47,047 nt of DNA from Liquorilactobacillus vini DSM 20605 (GCF_000255495.1 NZ_AHYZ01000084.1:1-47047); one strand, 5' to 3'; counted from the stretch's first letter, positions 24,321 through 33,914 are shown. The notes: generated from the sequence alone by a model not told the origin. Numbers and translations are program-made.

Positions 24321-25340
24321 TCACCTAGTTATCTGATTAATTCTTTTTTTGATAGTAGTTAAACTCAAGACTTCGTTAACTACACCTAATTCGATTGCGC
24401 TGCCGGGCATTCCAAAAATTACACAGCTTTCCTCATTTTCGACAATATTATATCCACCTAGGCGTTGAATCTCCGCCATTCCTTTGGCACCATCGCTACC
24501 CATTCCAGTCAACAAAACAGCTACCAAATTTGCTCGATAAACTTCAGCCGCAGACATGAAAAGATAATCAACTGCTGGTCGTGTTCCGTGAAGTTTTGGT
24601 AACTGATTCAGTTTTATTTTCCCAGTTTCTAAGGTCATATGATAATCGCCCGGGCAAAGATAAACTTGACGTTGGATTGGCATCCCATCTTTTGCTTCAA
24701 CCACCGTGCAGGCAGTTTCTGAGTTCATGCGCTGCGCAAAAGATGCTGTGAAGCCCTTCGGCATATGCTGCACAATAAAAATCGGAATCCGTAAGACTGG
24801 TGGCAAGTTGCGAATAATTTCTAGCAAAGTTTTGGGACCGCCTGTTGACGCACCGATTACCAAAGCATTGATCATCCTTGGCATTGGACGTGAATTAATA
24901 CTGGTTGGAGCCTTGTCAGTAGAATCCTGAGCCATACTTTGAAGTTGATTTTTTTTATCTCCAACCATTAAAATCTTAGCTTTGAAATCTGCTACCCAAT
25001 CTTGACTAATATTCAATAAATTAACCGGCTTTTCAATAAAATCAGCAGCTCCAGCTTCAAGTGCTTCAATGGTTACTTGACGATTATTCAGCGCGCTGAG
25101 CATTACGATCGGTAAATTACGTTGAAAATTTTTTATTTTTTTTAACGCAGTCAATCCATCCATCACAGGCATTTCTACATCCATTAGCACTAAATCGATA
25201 TTATTATTTACCTTTATTTTTTCAAACGCTTCTTGCCCATCGTGTGCCAAATCAACATTTTTAACACAAGAAATTTTTTTTACAAAATCAGTAATAACTT
25301 TCCGCATAAAAGCAGAATCATCAACAATTAAAACATTCAT
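24321..25340 (-). CDS. cheB: CheB, receptor methylesterase/deamidase
   Basis: The 339-residue protein joins a receiver domain (VLIVDDSAFMRKV; acceptor D54 in LVLMDVEMPVMDG) to a C-terminal methylesterase with the catalytic triad context: VIGASTGGPKTL (Ser), FIVQHMPKGFT (His) and LLTGMGSDGAKGM (Asp). It removes methyl groups from receptors when phosphorylated. I chose the ATG at 25340, where the receiver begins; the longer form from 25382 adds an uncharacteristic N-terminus. It follows cheD by 13 bp. Confidence 0.95.
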   Translation of the reverse strand: MNVLIVDDSAFMRKVITDFVKKISCVKNVDLAHDGQEAFEKIKVNNNIDLVLMDVEMPVMDGLTALKKIKNFQRNLPIVMLSALNNRQVTIEALEAGAADFIEKPVNLLNISQDWVADFKAKILMVGDKKNQLQSMAQDSTDKAPTSINSRPMPRMINALVIGASTGGPKTLLEIIRNLPPVLRIPIFIVQHMPKGFTASFAQRMNSETACTVVEAKDGMPIQRQVYLCPGDYHMTLETGKIKLNQLPKLHGTRPAVDYLFMSAAEVYRANLVAVLLTGMGSDGAKGMAEIQRLGGYNIVENEESCVIFGMPGSAIELGVVNEVLSLTTIKKRINQITR

Positions 25341-25353
25341 AAACGACCAGTCC

Positions 25354-25857
25354 TTATAAATACACTGTTTCCTGATGAACAATCTTGACTGTAACTTGAA
25401 AAGTGTTCAAGTCAACAACCATTGTTCTTCCGCTATTTCCACCAACATGAGATGCAACTAATGGTATTTTTAATTTTTGCAACGCTGCTTTAACAGCTGC
25501 ACTGTTTCGCATACCAATGTTTTGACTTGCAGAGCTTGTTTTAAAATTAAACATATTGGCACCACCAACCATTTTCGCCTTAAAATGAGGATAAGGTATT
25601 TTTTTCTTCAATTCTGCTACCATTAACGGAAGTGCTAAATCAGCAAATTTGGCTGGATTTAAATCTGGTCGCTTAGCAAATGGCTTACTATCAGGCAACA
25701 TAATATGACTTAAACCGCCAATCTTAGTGTGCTCATCATAAATGATAGTTCCAATACAAGAACCTAAACCAACAGTTATTAACTGATTAGGAGCTTGGCT
25801 AATCTGATAGTCTGCAATTCCGATTTTTACCTCAATCGGCTTGGGACTTATCGACAT
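25354..25857 (-). CDS. cheD: CheD, receptor glutamine deamidase
   Basis: The 167-residue protein carries the CheD core: LITVGLGSCIGTIIYDE with the catalytic Cys, GGLSHIMLPDS with the catalytic His, and KMVGGANMF. CheD deamidates receptor glutamines and is bound by CheC. I chose the ATG at 25857 because GAGGAAAA precedes it; it overlaps the second cheW by 26 bp, implying translational coupling. The 11-residue longer form starting at 25890 has no better site. Confidence 0.93.
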   Translation of the reverse strand: MSISPKPIEVKIGIADYQISQAPNQLITVGLGSCIGTIIYDEHTKIGGLSHIMLPDSKPFAKRPDLNPAKFADLALPLMVAELKKKIPYPHFKAKMVGGANMFNFKTSSASQNIGMRNSAAVKAALQKLKIPLVASHVGGNSGRTMVVDLNTFQVTVKIVHQETVYL

Positions 25858-26329
25858 TGGCGTTTTCCTCGGTTTTTTCAAATTTCTCAACTGTTGATGT
25901 CAAATTTTCTGATTGTTGATTATCAAACAAGAATTCCAATTCTAATGAAATTACTACTTGATCTTTCAATTTTAAAAATTTCCCAATATAATCATGTTTT
26001 AAATCTGCTTGAGTCAATTCTTTTTCATAATCTGTTTCCTTTAAATGTTCAATTCCAATTATATTTTCAACGTAAAGCCCTAAATGTTGATCTTTCCAAT
26101 CACACAAAATAACTTTAGCCGCATCGGACTTGGTTGTGAATTCATTAAATAATTTGCGTCGTAAATCAATAATCGGAATCATATGTTTTTGATGTTCAAA
26201 AACACCTAATACAAAATCAGGAACATCCGGCAATGAAATAAAATCATCAGTTTCAATTATCCTGGTAACCACTTGAACGGGCAAAGCAAAATATTGATCA
26301 TGACTTTTAAAAACAACATATTGATCCAA
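25832..26329 (-). CDS. second CheW-like coupling protein with acidic tail
   Basis: The 165-residue protein is a CheW domain (YFALPVQVVTRIIET, FISLPDVPDFVLGVFEHQKHMIPIIDLRR) plus a roughly 25-residue charged tail rich in Glu/Lys/Asn. The usual NLRG near the start of the second subdomain is FEHQ, so it is a divergent CheW. It has no receiver domain, hence it is not CheV. It lies 18 bp after the chemoreceptor gene and may be its dedicated partner. Confidence 0.85.
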   Translation of the reverse strand: MDQYVVFKSHDQYFALPVQVVTRIIETDDFISLPDVPDFVLGVFEHQKHMIPIIDLRRKLFNEFTTKSDAAKVILCDWKDQHLGLYVENIIGIEHLKETDYEKELTQADLKHDYIGKFLKLKDQVVISLELEFLFDNQQSENLTSTVEKFEKTEENANVDKSQAD

Positions 26330-26347
26330 AATACTTTCCCCCCTTGC

Positions 26348-27646
26348 TTAAATTTTGAAACTATCAACTTGGAACTTAAAAATATTTGATGATTTATCAA
26401 TTTCTTTAACTGTTTTTTCAAGATCCTCCAAGCTTTGATAGAATTCTTCAATGCTTGCCGTAACTTCCTCTGTTCCAGCCGAAGTCTCGGAAATTGATGA
26501 AGAAATTGAATTAACAGATTTGGCCACTAAATCTTTTTCTTTAGAAATTCCATTAATATGTTCTTTTACCAATTCAATACTATCAACAAATTTTTCAACA
26601 ACTGAGGAAATCTGTTTTGACGAATCGATTGCTGTATTAATCGTTTCAGTCTGCTTTTCACCATTCGAATACGAATCATTTAGAGCAGTTACCATCTGCT
26701 CTGACTTTTTGCGAATAGCCTCAATTATCTCTGTAATACTTTTAGCTGATTGACCACTCTGCTCAGCTAGATTGCGAATCTCTTCTGCGACAATTGCAAA
26801 GCCCTTACCAGCTTCACCAGCCCGAGCAGCTTCAATTGAAGCATTTAACGCTAATAAATTAGTCTGCCCAGAAATGTCATTAATTAAATGAACAATTTTG
26901 CCAATGCTTTGCACATCTTTATTCATATCATCCATTTCTTTAACCAATTGTCCCTGATTATTACGCTCTTTTTCCCAATTATTATAGACAGTCACCATGA
27001 CTTTAGAATTAGTTTCATTGCTTTTACGTGATGTATCAGCATACTCATTCATTCGATCAATCTCATGATGAATTTTTTCAATCTTATTAGCCAGCTCTTT
27101 CATGTCATTTGAAGTTTGTTCGGCTTCAGTGGCTTGGGTGCTTGCAGAATTTGCGATCGTCGTCATTGTGTCTTTGACATTGGCAACTGATTTTTTAGAC
27201 TGGGCAGTAGTTTTAGAAAGCGAATTCGCCATATCACCTAAACGCTTACTTTCATCCTTTAAACCGACAATTACCGACTTAAAAATATTAATAATTCCAA
27301 TAAACTTTTCCTTGAAATTATCAAGTAAAGTATTTCCTAGCTTGACCTTCTCTAAATTATTAACACTAGTCAAATCTCCAGAACTAACTTTTTCAAAAAC
27401 TTGTTCTAATCTTTCTAGGTCTCCAGAACTTTTCTGAGGTGTAGTGAAATTCGACATAACTGATAATACTAAGAAAATTAAAGAAATTATTATTGAAAAA
27501 AGATTAAAGCGTGAGTTTAAAGTACTACTCTCACTTGGTCTAATGACCGTGTAAAAGCAAAAAAATAAAACCAAAATTGCTAACAAAAATGGAATAAATG
27601 AAGACCATTTAACTTGTTTTGCATAACTAGTAAACTTTTTTTTCAT
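26348..27646 (-). CDS. methyl-accepting chemotaxis protein without extracellular sensor domain
   Basis: The 432-residue receptor has two adjacent membrane segments (about 15-36 and 47-65) separated by only about ten residues, so there is no outside ligand-binding domain. The cytoplasmic part is a long coiled coil containing the highly conserved tip [24 protein letters not shown] (about 264-287) that binds CheW and CheA. It therefore probably reports a membrane or internal state, or works with other receptors. It is the only receptor in the window and starts the cheW2-cheD-cheB-cheR-cheA run, after a sigma-28-like promoter. GAAGGAG precedes the ATG. Confidence 0.94.
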   Translation of the reverse strand: MKKKFTSYAKQVKWSSFIPFLLAILVLFFCFYTVIRPSESSTLNSRFNLFSIIISLIFLVLSVMSNFTTPQKSSGDLERLEQVFEKVSSGDLTSVNNLEKVKLGNTLLDNFKEKFIGIINIFKSVIVGLKDESKRLGDMANSLSKTTAQSKKSVANVKDTMTTIANSASTQATEAEQTSNDMKELANKIEKIHHEIDRMNEYADTSRKSNETNSKVMVTVYNNWEKERNNQGQLVKEMDDMNKDVQSIGKIVHLINDISGQTNLLALNASIEAARAGEAGKGFAIVAEEIRNLAEQSGQSAKSITEIIEAIRKKSEQMVTALNDSYSNGEKQTETINTAIDSSKQISSVVEKFVDSIELVKEHINGISKEKDLVAKSVNSISSSISETSAGTEEVTASIEEFYQSLEDLEKTVKEIDKSSNIFKFQVDSFKI

Positions 27647-27737
27647 AGCTAACTCCTTCTACTAACTAATTTATTCTTAATTCCCAAAAACTAACACTTA
27701 AAATAAGCATCATCACCTTTATCCCTTTAAATATTGA

Positions 27738-27760
27738 ATACTACTACCAATAGTAAGTAT
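27738..27760 (-). repeat. inverted repeat at the chemoreceptor promoter
   Basis: The minus strand reads ATAC-T-TACTA, loop TTGG, TAGTA-GTAT: nine pairs with one bulged T. The left arm overlaps the end of the predicted sigma-28 -10 element and the rest covers the start site. It could be an operator or a 5' mRNA hairpin; there is no U-tract, so a terminator is unlikely. Confidence 0.45.
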
Positions 27761-27782
27761 CGGTAATATTTTTAAGAAATTA
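27757..27782 (-). promoter_or_regulatory. putative sigma-28 promoter of the chemoreceptor operon
   Basis: On the minus strand TAAT (27782-27779), 14 nt, then ACCGATAC (27764-27757): 6 of 8 matches to GCCGATAA and 3 of 4 to TAAA. It lies in the only long gap (146 bp) of this part of the cluster, leaving a leader of about 100 nt before the receptor ATG. Confidence 0.5.
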
Positions 27783-27792
27783 AGTCTAATGC

Positions 27793-28503
27793 TTACCAAA
27801 TATAAACATCTTTAGGGTCTGAGAAGATAGAGTAAGTTCCATTCCTTTCATCACGAATTAATTTCCCTTGCTGCAGCTCAATCACTCGATGACGTAAAGT
27901 ATTAACAATTGTACTATCGTGAGTCGCCATAATAACCGTTGTTCGGTTCATATTTAGTTTGAAAAAAAGCTTCATTATTTCCAGCGCAGATTTAGGATCC
28001 AAATTAGCAGTTGGTTCATCTGCCAACAAAACAAATGGATGATTAATTATTGCTCTGGCAATTGCAATCTTTTTTTGCTGACCAATTGATAACTGATCGA
28101 TTTTTTTATCCTTATAATTCAACATTCCAACTGTCTTTAAAACTTGAATTGCACGTTGTAACTTTTGACTTTCATCAAATCCTAGGGCTTCTAAAACATA
28201 AGTAAGGTTTTCAAATGCCGTTAAATTCGGAATAAACACATCCTTTTGCCTGACGACTCCAATCTGTCGACGTAATAAATATGTTTGTTGCGGCTTTATT
28301 TTTTGAACAAACATATTTCCCATTTGAATTGATCCCATAGTTAGCGATTCTTCTTTGTCCATTAGCTTTAAGGTTGTAGTTTTTCCTGCACCACTAGCAC
28401 CCACTAAAAAAACAAATTCTCCCTGTTCAACTTTGAATGAAATATCTTTTAAAGCTTGGATTCCACCACTATAAACTTTGGAAACATGTTCAAGTCTAAT
28501 CAT
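27793..28503 (-). CDS. orphan FtsE-like ABC ATPase in the flagellar cluster
   Basis: The 236-residue protein is an ABC nucleotide-binding domain: Walker A GASGAGKTT at 36-44, Q-loop near VVRQKD, signature LSIGQQKK near 139 (FtsE usually has LSGGEQ), Walker B VLLADEPT near 159, and the switch His in ATHDS. Overall it resembles FtsE, including the C-terminal RDERNGTYS. No membrane partner such as FtsX is adjacent; neighbours are a rod protein gene and the chemoreceptor. Its role with the flagellum is unknown; it might pair with a distant FtsX and control wall hydrolysis during flagellar insertion. Confidence 0.85.
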   Translation of the reverse strand: MIRLEHVSKVYSGGIQALKDISFKVEQGEFVFLVGASGAGKTTTLKLMDKEESLTMGSIQMGNMFVQKIKPQQTYLLRRQIGVVRQKDVFIPNLTAFENLTYVLEALGFDESQKLQRAIQVLKTVGMLNYKDKKIDQLSIGQQKKIAIARAIINHPFVLLADEPTANLDPKSALEIMKLFFKLNMNRTTVIMATHDSTIVNTLRHRVIELQQGKLIRDERNGTYSIFSDPKDVYIW

Positions 28504-28513
28504 TGGTAGCCTT

Positions 28514-29299
28514 CTAACTTGTAAATTGATTAATTGTGCCTAATATATCATCAGTTGTTTCCAGTGAACGGGCATTTAACTCATACGCTCTTTGAGTAAG
28601 AATTAAATTGCTAATTGAATCGCCTAAATCAACCGTTGAATCTTCAAGATAATATTGCTTAATACTTCCAAGATTAATAGCTCCATTGGCAGAAGATAGT
28701 AAGTTACCCCCTGTCAGTTGGTATAAGTTATTGCCAACATCCTCTAAATCCTCTGTATTAGAAGGCTCATATAAGGTTACTGTTCCGACTTGGGTTGATT
28801 GCCCATTGTCAGCAATTGAAATTTGGCCGGCTGAATTAACAGAGATCTTTCCTTGAGGCCATTGACTTTCTGGGACTGTTGTCTGAATATCAAGTTTATA
28901 TCCATTTCCATCAACTATACTGCCTGCTGCATCACGATGAAAATCACCATCTCTCGTTAAGTAAAGTTGCCCATTAGCGTCACGAACGCCAAAGAAACCA
29001 TTACCTTCTATCGCTAAGTCATATGGTGAAGTAGTTGATTTTAAGCTGCCCTGAGTAAAATTAATTGACTGCTGATGAGTTGTCATTCCAGCCGCCATTC
29101 CTAATTTTGATTGTAGATTCGTATCATAATTTGCATCTCGCTGGGTAATTGAATTTTCTAATGCCTCCCCAAAGCTCGTATCACGATTTTTATATCCGAC
29201 TGTACTAACATTTGAAACGTTATTGGCAATAACATCCAAATTGTTCTGTAAGCCATCTAATCCACTTTGATTAATTGATAAAATATCGCTAACATTCAT
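28514..29299 (-). CDS. FlgG-family distal rod/hook protein (FlhP-like)
   Basis: The 261-residue protein has the flagellar rod/hook signatures: INQSGLDGLQNNLDVIANNVSNVSTVGYKNRD at the N-terminus, DLAIEGNGFFGVRDANGQLYLTRDGDF in the middle, and a C-terminal helix SISNLILTQRAYELNARSLETTDDIL. It is the second of a tandem pair resembling FlhO/FlhP of Bacillus, or FlgF/FlgG elsewhere. It is exported and forms the distal rod. The gap from the upstream paralogue is 17 bp. Confidence 0.9.
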   Translation of the reverse strand: MNVSDILSINQSGLDGLQNNLDVIANNVSNVSTVGYKNRDTSFGEALENSITQRDANYDTNLQSKLGMAAGMTTHQQSINFTQGSLKSTTSPYDLAIEGNGFFGVRDANGQLYLTRDGDFHRDAAGSIVDGNGYKLDIQTTVPESQWPQGKISVNSAGQISIADNGQSTQVGTVTLYEPSNTEDLEDVGNNLYQLTGGNLLSSANGAINLGSIKQYYLEDSTVDLGDSISNLILTQRAYELNARSLETTDDILGTINQFTS

Positions 29300-29316
29300 G
29301 ATTAAATCACCCCCGA

Positions 29317-30024
29317 TTAAATCTTGCCAAGGTAGTTAACTGCCTTATCTAATGTCTGATTAGTTGCACTCAATGCTTTTTGATTAGCTTCAAACTCTCG
29401 CGAAGTCTGAATCATTGATACCATTTCATCTGATGCTGAAACGTTTGATTCTTCAAGATATCCTTGTTCAACATTAGGTGAGGTCATCTGGGTACCCGCA
29501 GTTTGGCTGGTATAATAAACATTTCCCAAGCTTTGCAGCGTCCGATCATCACTAAAAGAAACAATGCCAAAATCAGGCGTTCCTGTTGTCGCTGTTACTG
29601 GATTCCCATCAGCACTTAATACTTGATAACCTTCTTGGGTAACATATTGATTCTGATCATTAAGTTTAAAATTGCCATTTCGGGTATAAGCAATTTGCCC
29701 ATTATTCATTCTGACAGTAAAATAACCGTCACTATTGATTGCAAAATCTGTTGACCGACCAGTTGATTCAAGGGCCCCTTTCGAGGAATCTAAATAAGAT
29801 CCTGCTATGTAGTTGCCGTAAGTAAAACCATCATAGTTGACACGCTGATCGTTATCCCCGCCACCTTGATAGTTATGCATCTGAACTTCTTTATAAGTTG
29901 ATTGAAATAGTTCTTTGGCTTGATAACCAGTTGTTTCTACATTAGCAATATTGGCACTAATATTTTCCTGCCTTTTTCCCAAGATATTGACACTTTGATA
30001 AAGAGTATCTAATCCTCTGATCAT
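29317..30024 (-). CDS. FlgF/FlgG-family rod protein (FlhO-like)
   Basis: The 235-residue paralogue of the next gene has NILGKRQENISANIANVETTGYQAKE at the start, DFAINSDGYFTVRMNNGQIAYTRNGNF in the middle, and VSASDEMVSMIQTSREFEANQKALSATNQTL at the end. It should be a proximal rod component. Its ATG overlaps the fliA stop by four bases, so the sigma factor and rod proteins are translationally linked. Assignment to FlgF rather than FlgG cannot be settled from sequence alone. Confidence 0.9.
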   Translation of the reverse strand: MIRGLDTLYQSVNILGKRQENISANIANVETTGYQAKELFQSTYKEVQMHNYQGGGDNDQRVNYDGFTYGNYIAGSYLDSSKGALESTGRSTDFAINSDGYFTVRMNNGQIAYTRNGNFKLNDQNQYVTQEGYQVLSADGNPVTATTGTPDFGIVSFSDDRTLQSLGNVYYTSQTAGTQMTSPNVEQGYLEESNVSASDEMVSMIQTSREFEANQKALSATNQTLDKAVNYLGKI

Positions 30025-30728
30025 TTCATATCCTCCTCAATCAAATTTCGAAGCTTTATAATTATTTTTCCATGAATTTGAGAAACACGAGCAACCGAGA
30101 TATCTAAAATTTCAGAAATTTCTTTTAAAGTTGCCTCTTGTTGATAGTACAAACTTAAAACTAACTGCTCACGTTGGCTTAATTTTTTAATTGCTGAAAC
30201 AAGAGCAACTTTTTGCTCTTGTTTCAACAATTTTGCCTCACCATTTTGAGCTTTAGAATCCTTCAAAATGTCTTCCAATGAAAATGAATCAGCTTGCGGG
30301 AATATTGTACTTTCTAATGAAATACTTGCTAAATAATGAATTCCATCATATATTTCATTGAGTTGCGTATTTGAGATACCCATTTCCTGAGCAATCTCTT
30401 GGTCAGTAGCTTCGCGCTTTAATTTCTGATCAAGATTTTGTTTAACTTGATAATAGTTATTGATTCGAGCCATTTTATAGCGAGAAAGTTTTGCATGCTG
30501 GCGAACTTCATCAATAATCGCTCCTTTAATTCGAATCCTAGCATAACTTTCAAATGGCACTTTTTTACTATTATCAAATTTTTGTAAAGCATCAATTAAG
30601 CCGATAACTCCTGTATCATATAAGTCTCCATATTCATATTCAGAATTTTTGATTGAAATTCGATTTACGACCTTTTCAACTAAGGGCAAATATTTGACAA
30701 CCTTGTCTTCAAGTTTTTCGCCATACAT
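30021..30728 (-). CDS. fliA: FliA, sigma-28 factor for late flagellar genes
   Basis: The 235-residue protein contains region 2 (YEYGDLYDTGVIGLIDALQKFD, FESYARIRIKGAIIDEVR), region 3 (ATDQEIAQEMGISNTQLNEIY) and region 4 (LSQREQLVLSLYYQQEATLKEISEILDISVARVSQIHGKII), the order and size of FliA/SigD. It recognises GCCGATAA-type promoters such as those found here before flagellin and flgM. I chose the ATG at 30728 with GGGAGGAG at 8 nt; the ORF could be read from 30755. It follows flhA by about 30 bp. Confidence 0.95.
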   Translation of the reverse strand: MYGEKLEDKVVKYLPLVEKVVNRISIKNSEYEYGDLYDTGVIGLIDALQKFDNSKKVPFESYARIRIKGAIIDEVRQHAKLSRYKMARINNYYQVKQNLDQKLKREATDQEIAQEMGISNTQLNEIYDGIHYLASISLESTIFPQADSFSLEDILKDSKAQNGEAKLLKQEQKVALVSAIKKLSQREQLVLSLYYQQEATLKEISEILDISVARVSQIHGKIIIKLRNLIEEDMK

Positions 30729-30758
30729 TGAAAGACTCCTCCCAGTTTGCATCAATTA

Positions 30759-32825
30759 TCAAAAGTCGATACTCCCAACAGTTTGAATCTTAACCTCATT
30801 GGGAATTTCATTTAATGAAAGAACCGCAATATCCGGATAATTCATTGAAATTAATTTTCTAAACACCAATCTGATCTTGGGAGATGCCAAAATAACAAAG
30901 TTTGTATTTTTCATTACTAACTCTTGCTGAACTTTTCCCACAGCTCTCAAAATTTGATTGACTGCTTCTGATTTTAAAATTGGATAGGATCCTGTCGGAG
31001 TTTTTTGAATATTCTGCGCAACCATTTCTTCCACGCGGGGATGAATCGTAACAATATTAATTAATTGCGATTCACCAGCATATTTGGCCGCAATTGTTCT
31101 TTTTAATGCTTGACGAACATACTCGGTTAAAACTTCGGTATCTTTAGTGATATTTCCATAATCAGCTAAGGTCTCTAAAATAACCGTCAGATCATTAATT
31201 GGTATCTGTTCAGCTAAAAGATTCTGCAAAACCTTTTGAACTTCTCCAAGGCGCATAATATCTGGTATTAATTCATCGATCACGACCCCGGATTGTTCTT
31301 TAATTCCCTCTAGCAGTTTTTTAACTTCCTGCCGACCTAATAACTCGGTTGCATGCTTAGTAATTATATCTTTCAAGTGCGTTGCAATTACTGTTAAAGG
31401 TTCAATGATTGTATAATTTTGTAACTCGGCTTTTTCCTTATCTCTAGCATCGATCCACAAAGCATCTAAATGGAAAGTCGGATCTTTGGTCTTAATTCCC
31501 TGAAACGGAAACTTATCATTACCTTGAGCAATAATCATAAACTTATCAGGATAAACCTTACCCTTGGTAACTTCATTACCGCGGACTTTGATTGAATATT
31601 CATTTGATTCCAGATATAAGTTATCCTTAATTCTAACTGGGCCAATCAAGATACCTAATTCCTTAGCAATTTGTTGGCGAATCGAAACAATTCGATCCAT
31701 CAAACTATTATCAACTGAACTATCAACTAAAGATATCAAGCCATAACCAATTTCAATCGCCAAAGGATCAACTTGAAAAGAAGAAACAGATTGTTTGACT
31801 TGATGACTCGACTTTTTTTTCTCCAATTCCAGCTTTTGTGCTTTTTCTTTTTGCTTTAATAAAGTTTTAGTTGCTCCTTTTTCAATTAATGAACTAATAA
31901 AGAACAATGCAATTCCAATAGAAGCAAATGGAATAAATGGAAAACCAGAAACAACTGATAAAACTAATAAAATAACGGCAATAATTCGAAACAACTGCGG
32001 GTTACGCAACAAATCTGCTGATAAAGTCGAGCCAAATGACTGTTCATTATCAGAGCGAGTAACAATTACTCCGGTTGCAATAGAAATCAATAAGGAAGGG
32101 ATTGCACTAACTAAGCCATCACCAATTGAAAGCTTGCCAAATTGACTCAATGCTTGCGTAATTGATAAGCTTCCATTGACAGTGAAAATGATCGGCCCGC
32201 CAATTAAATTGATCAAAACAATTAAGATACTGGCAATCGCATCACCTTTGACAAACTTACTAGCACCATCCATTGAGCCATAAAAATCAGCTTCTCTTTG
32301 CAGATCTTCACGTTTTCTCCGTGCTGTCTTCTCATCGATCAAGCCTGAATTAAGATCCGAATCAATTGCCATTTGTTTTCCCGGCATCGCATCCAAGGTA
32401 AAACGGGCAGCAACTTCAGCTACTCGACCAGTACCATTCGTCACAACTGCTAATTGAACGATCATAATAATAATGAATAAAATAATCCCGACAATGTAGT
32501 TACTGCCAGTTACTACGTTAGCAAAAGCACTAATTACTTGACCGGCACTCCCATCAGTAAGAATTAGCCGAGTTGAAGCCAAATTTAGCCCTAATTTATA
32601 CATAGTCGTAAACAACAATAAGGTTGGAAATGAAGAAAACTCCAGTACTGATTTAGTAAAGAGCGTTATTAATAAAACATTCATCGCAAGTGTTAGATTG
32701 ATAACAATCAAGATATCCAGCAACACACTGGGAAGTGGAATAATAATTAACGCAATAATAGTTACAACTAAAAAAGAAACCCAGATATCTGATTTAGTCA
32801 TATTTTTGCCAAATATTCGGTTCAT
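30759..32825 (-). CDS. flhA: FlhA, flagellar export gate protein
   Basis: The 688-residue protein has about eight membrane helices in its first 320 residues, the FHIPEP-family signature around GRVAEVAARFTLDAMPGKQMA, and a large cytoplasmic C-terminal domain that docks chaperone-substrate complexes. I chose the ATG at 32825, preceded by AAGGAG; a GTG four codons upstream lies inside that site. It is 21 bp from flhB and upstream of fliA. No flhF or flhG follows, unlike Bacillus. Confidence 0.96.
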   Translation of the reverse strand: MNRIFGKNMTKSDIWVSFLVVTIIALIIIPLPSVLLDILIVINLTLAMNVLLITLFTKSVLEFSSFPTLLLFTTMYKLGLNLASTRLILTDGSAGQVISAFANVVTGSNYIVGIILFIIIMIVQLAVVTNGTGRVAEVAARFTLDAMPGKQMAIDSDLNSGLIDEKTARRKREDLQREADFYGSMDGASKFVKGDAIASILIVLINLIGGPIIFTVNGSLSITQALSQFGKLSIGDGLVSAIPSLLISIATGVIVTRSDNEQSFGSTLSADLLRNPQLFRIIAVILLVLSVVSGFPFIPFASIGIALFFISSLIEKGATKTLLKQKEKAQKLELEKKKSSHQVKQSVSSFQVDPLAIEIGYGLISLVDSSVDNSLMDRIVSIRQQIAKELGILIGPVRIKDNLYLESNEYSIKVRGNEVTKGKVYPDKFMIIAQGNDKFPFQGIKTKDPTFHLDALWIDARDKEKAELQNYTIIEPLTVIATHLKDIITKHATELLGRQEVKKLLEGIKEQSGVVIDELIPDIMRLGEVQKVLQNLLAEQIPINDLTVILETLADYGNITKDTEVLTEYVRQALKRTIAAKYAGESQLINIVTIHPRVEEMVAQNIQKTPTGSYPILKSEAVNQILRAVGKVQQELVMKNTNFVILASPKIRLVFRKLISMNYPDIAVLSLNEIPNEVKIQTVGSIDF

Positions 32826-32846
32826 AATACTTGACACTCCTTACTC

Positions 32847-33914
32847 TTAAATTTTGTTCTTATTTTCTTCATTTAATTTATAAACTGTTGCAATAACTTC
32901 AGCTACCGATTCATACAAATCAACTGGCACAAAATCCCCCGGTTCGACTTGACGGTAGAGTGCCCATGCTAGGGGCCGATTTTCAATAATTGGAACTTGC
33001 TGTTTTCTAGCTTCTTCTTTCATTCGCTGTGCTAAGCGATCAGCTCCTTTAGCTAACAAAACTGGGACTCCTTCATTATTTTCATCATATTTAATTGCTA
33101 AAGCCAAGTGGGTTGGGTTAGTAACTAAAACAGTCGCATTTTTAACTTGCTGAATCGAATTGCGAATCATTGACGCATACTTCGAGCGCCGCTTTGATTT
33201 AAACTGCGGATCACCTTCACGCTGCTTAAACTCATCTTTTACTTCCTGTTTAGTCATCCTTAAATCACGCCGATGGGTAAAGCGCTGAAAGCCATAATCA
33301 AAAAGGCCAAGAATCAATAAAACTACGGCGATCTCAAGTGAAAGACTTTGGGCAAACTTTAATAAAAAATAAAGATCTTGGACGGGTTCGACGTCACTCA
33401 AATTACAAAAGCTTGGTAAATATTCCATAAATTTCTGATAACAAAAGTAAACAACTATGCCAAATTTAGCTAGTGTCTTGACAAAGTTTTCAAGTGCTTG
33501 AACACTAAAAAGTTGTTTAAATCCACTTAAAGGGTTTATTCGCTTAAAATCAGGTTTAACCGTTTTAGTCGTAAACAGCACGCCCACTTGTAAAAAATTT
33601 GACAAAAATCCCAAAGAAATGCTGATCACAAAAAAGGGCGCTGAAAGAAATAAGATCATCAGCATAATCTGAACAGCAATTTTAGGCAAATCCGTGATCA
33701 TTTGCTGATAATCAGCTAATTCCTCAAAGCTTTCGATCGTATACGGCAAGATATGTTCAACTACAAACTCCCATAAAGGAACAAGCACACTCGCAAAAAC
33801 AATCAGCGAAATCGCCGAACTTAAATCTTGACTGCGAGGGACATTACCCTCACGTCTTGCTTGATGTAACCGGTGTGCAGTCGGCTTTTCAGTTTTGCTA
33901 TCCCTATCCTTCAT
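32847..33914 (-). CDS. flhB: FlhB, export gate specificity-switch protein
   Basis: The 355-residue protein has four membrane helices, then a cytoplasmic domain with the self-cleaving NPTH motif (VLVTNPTHLALAIKYDE, near residue 268), as in FlhB/YscU. Cleavage with FliK input switches export from hook to filament substrates. The N-terminus (KTEKPTAHRLHQARREGNVPRS) is also canonical. It lies 10 bp after fliR. Confidence 0.96.
   Translation of the reverse strand: MKDRDSKTEKPTAHRLHQARREGNVPRSQDLSSAISLIVFASVLVPLWEFVVEHILPYTIESFEELADYQQMITDLPKIAVQIMLMILFLSAPFFVISISLGFLSNFLQVGVLFTTKTVKPDFKRINPLSGFKQLFSVQALENFVKTLAKFGIVVYFCYQKFMEYLPSFCNLSDVEPVQDLYFLLKFAQSLSLEIAVVLLILGLFDYGFQRFTHRRDLRMTKQEVKDEFKQREGDPQFKSKRRSKYASMIRNSIQQVKNATVLVTNPTHLALAIKYDENNEGVPVLLAKGADRLAQRMKEEARKQQVPIIENRPLAWALYRQVEPGDFVPVDLYESVAEVIATVYKLNEENKNKI

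Noticed and set aside
25832..26329. CheV
   Set aside because: The CheW domain is not followed by a receiver domain; only a short charged tail follows.
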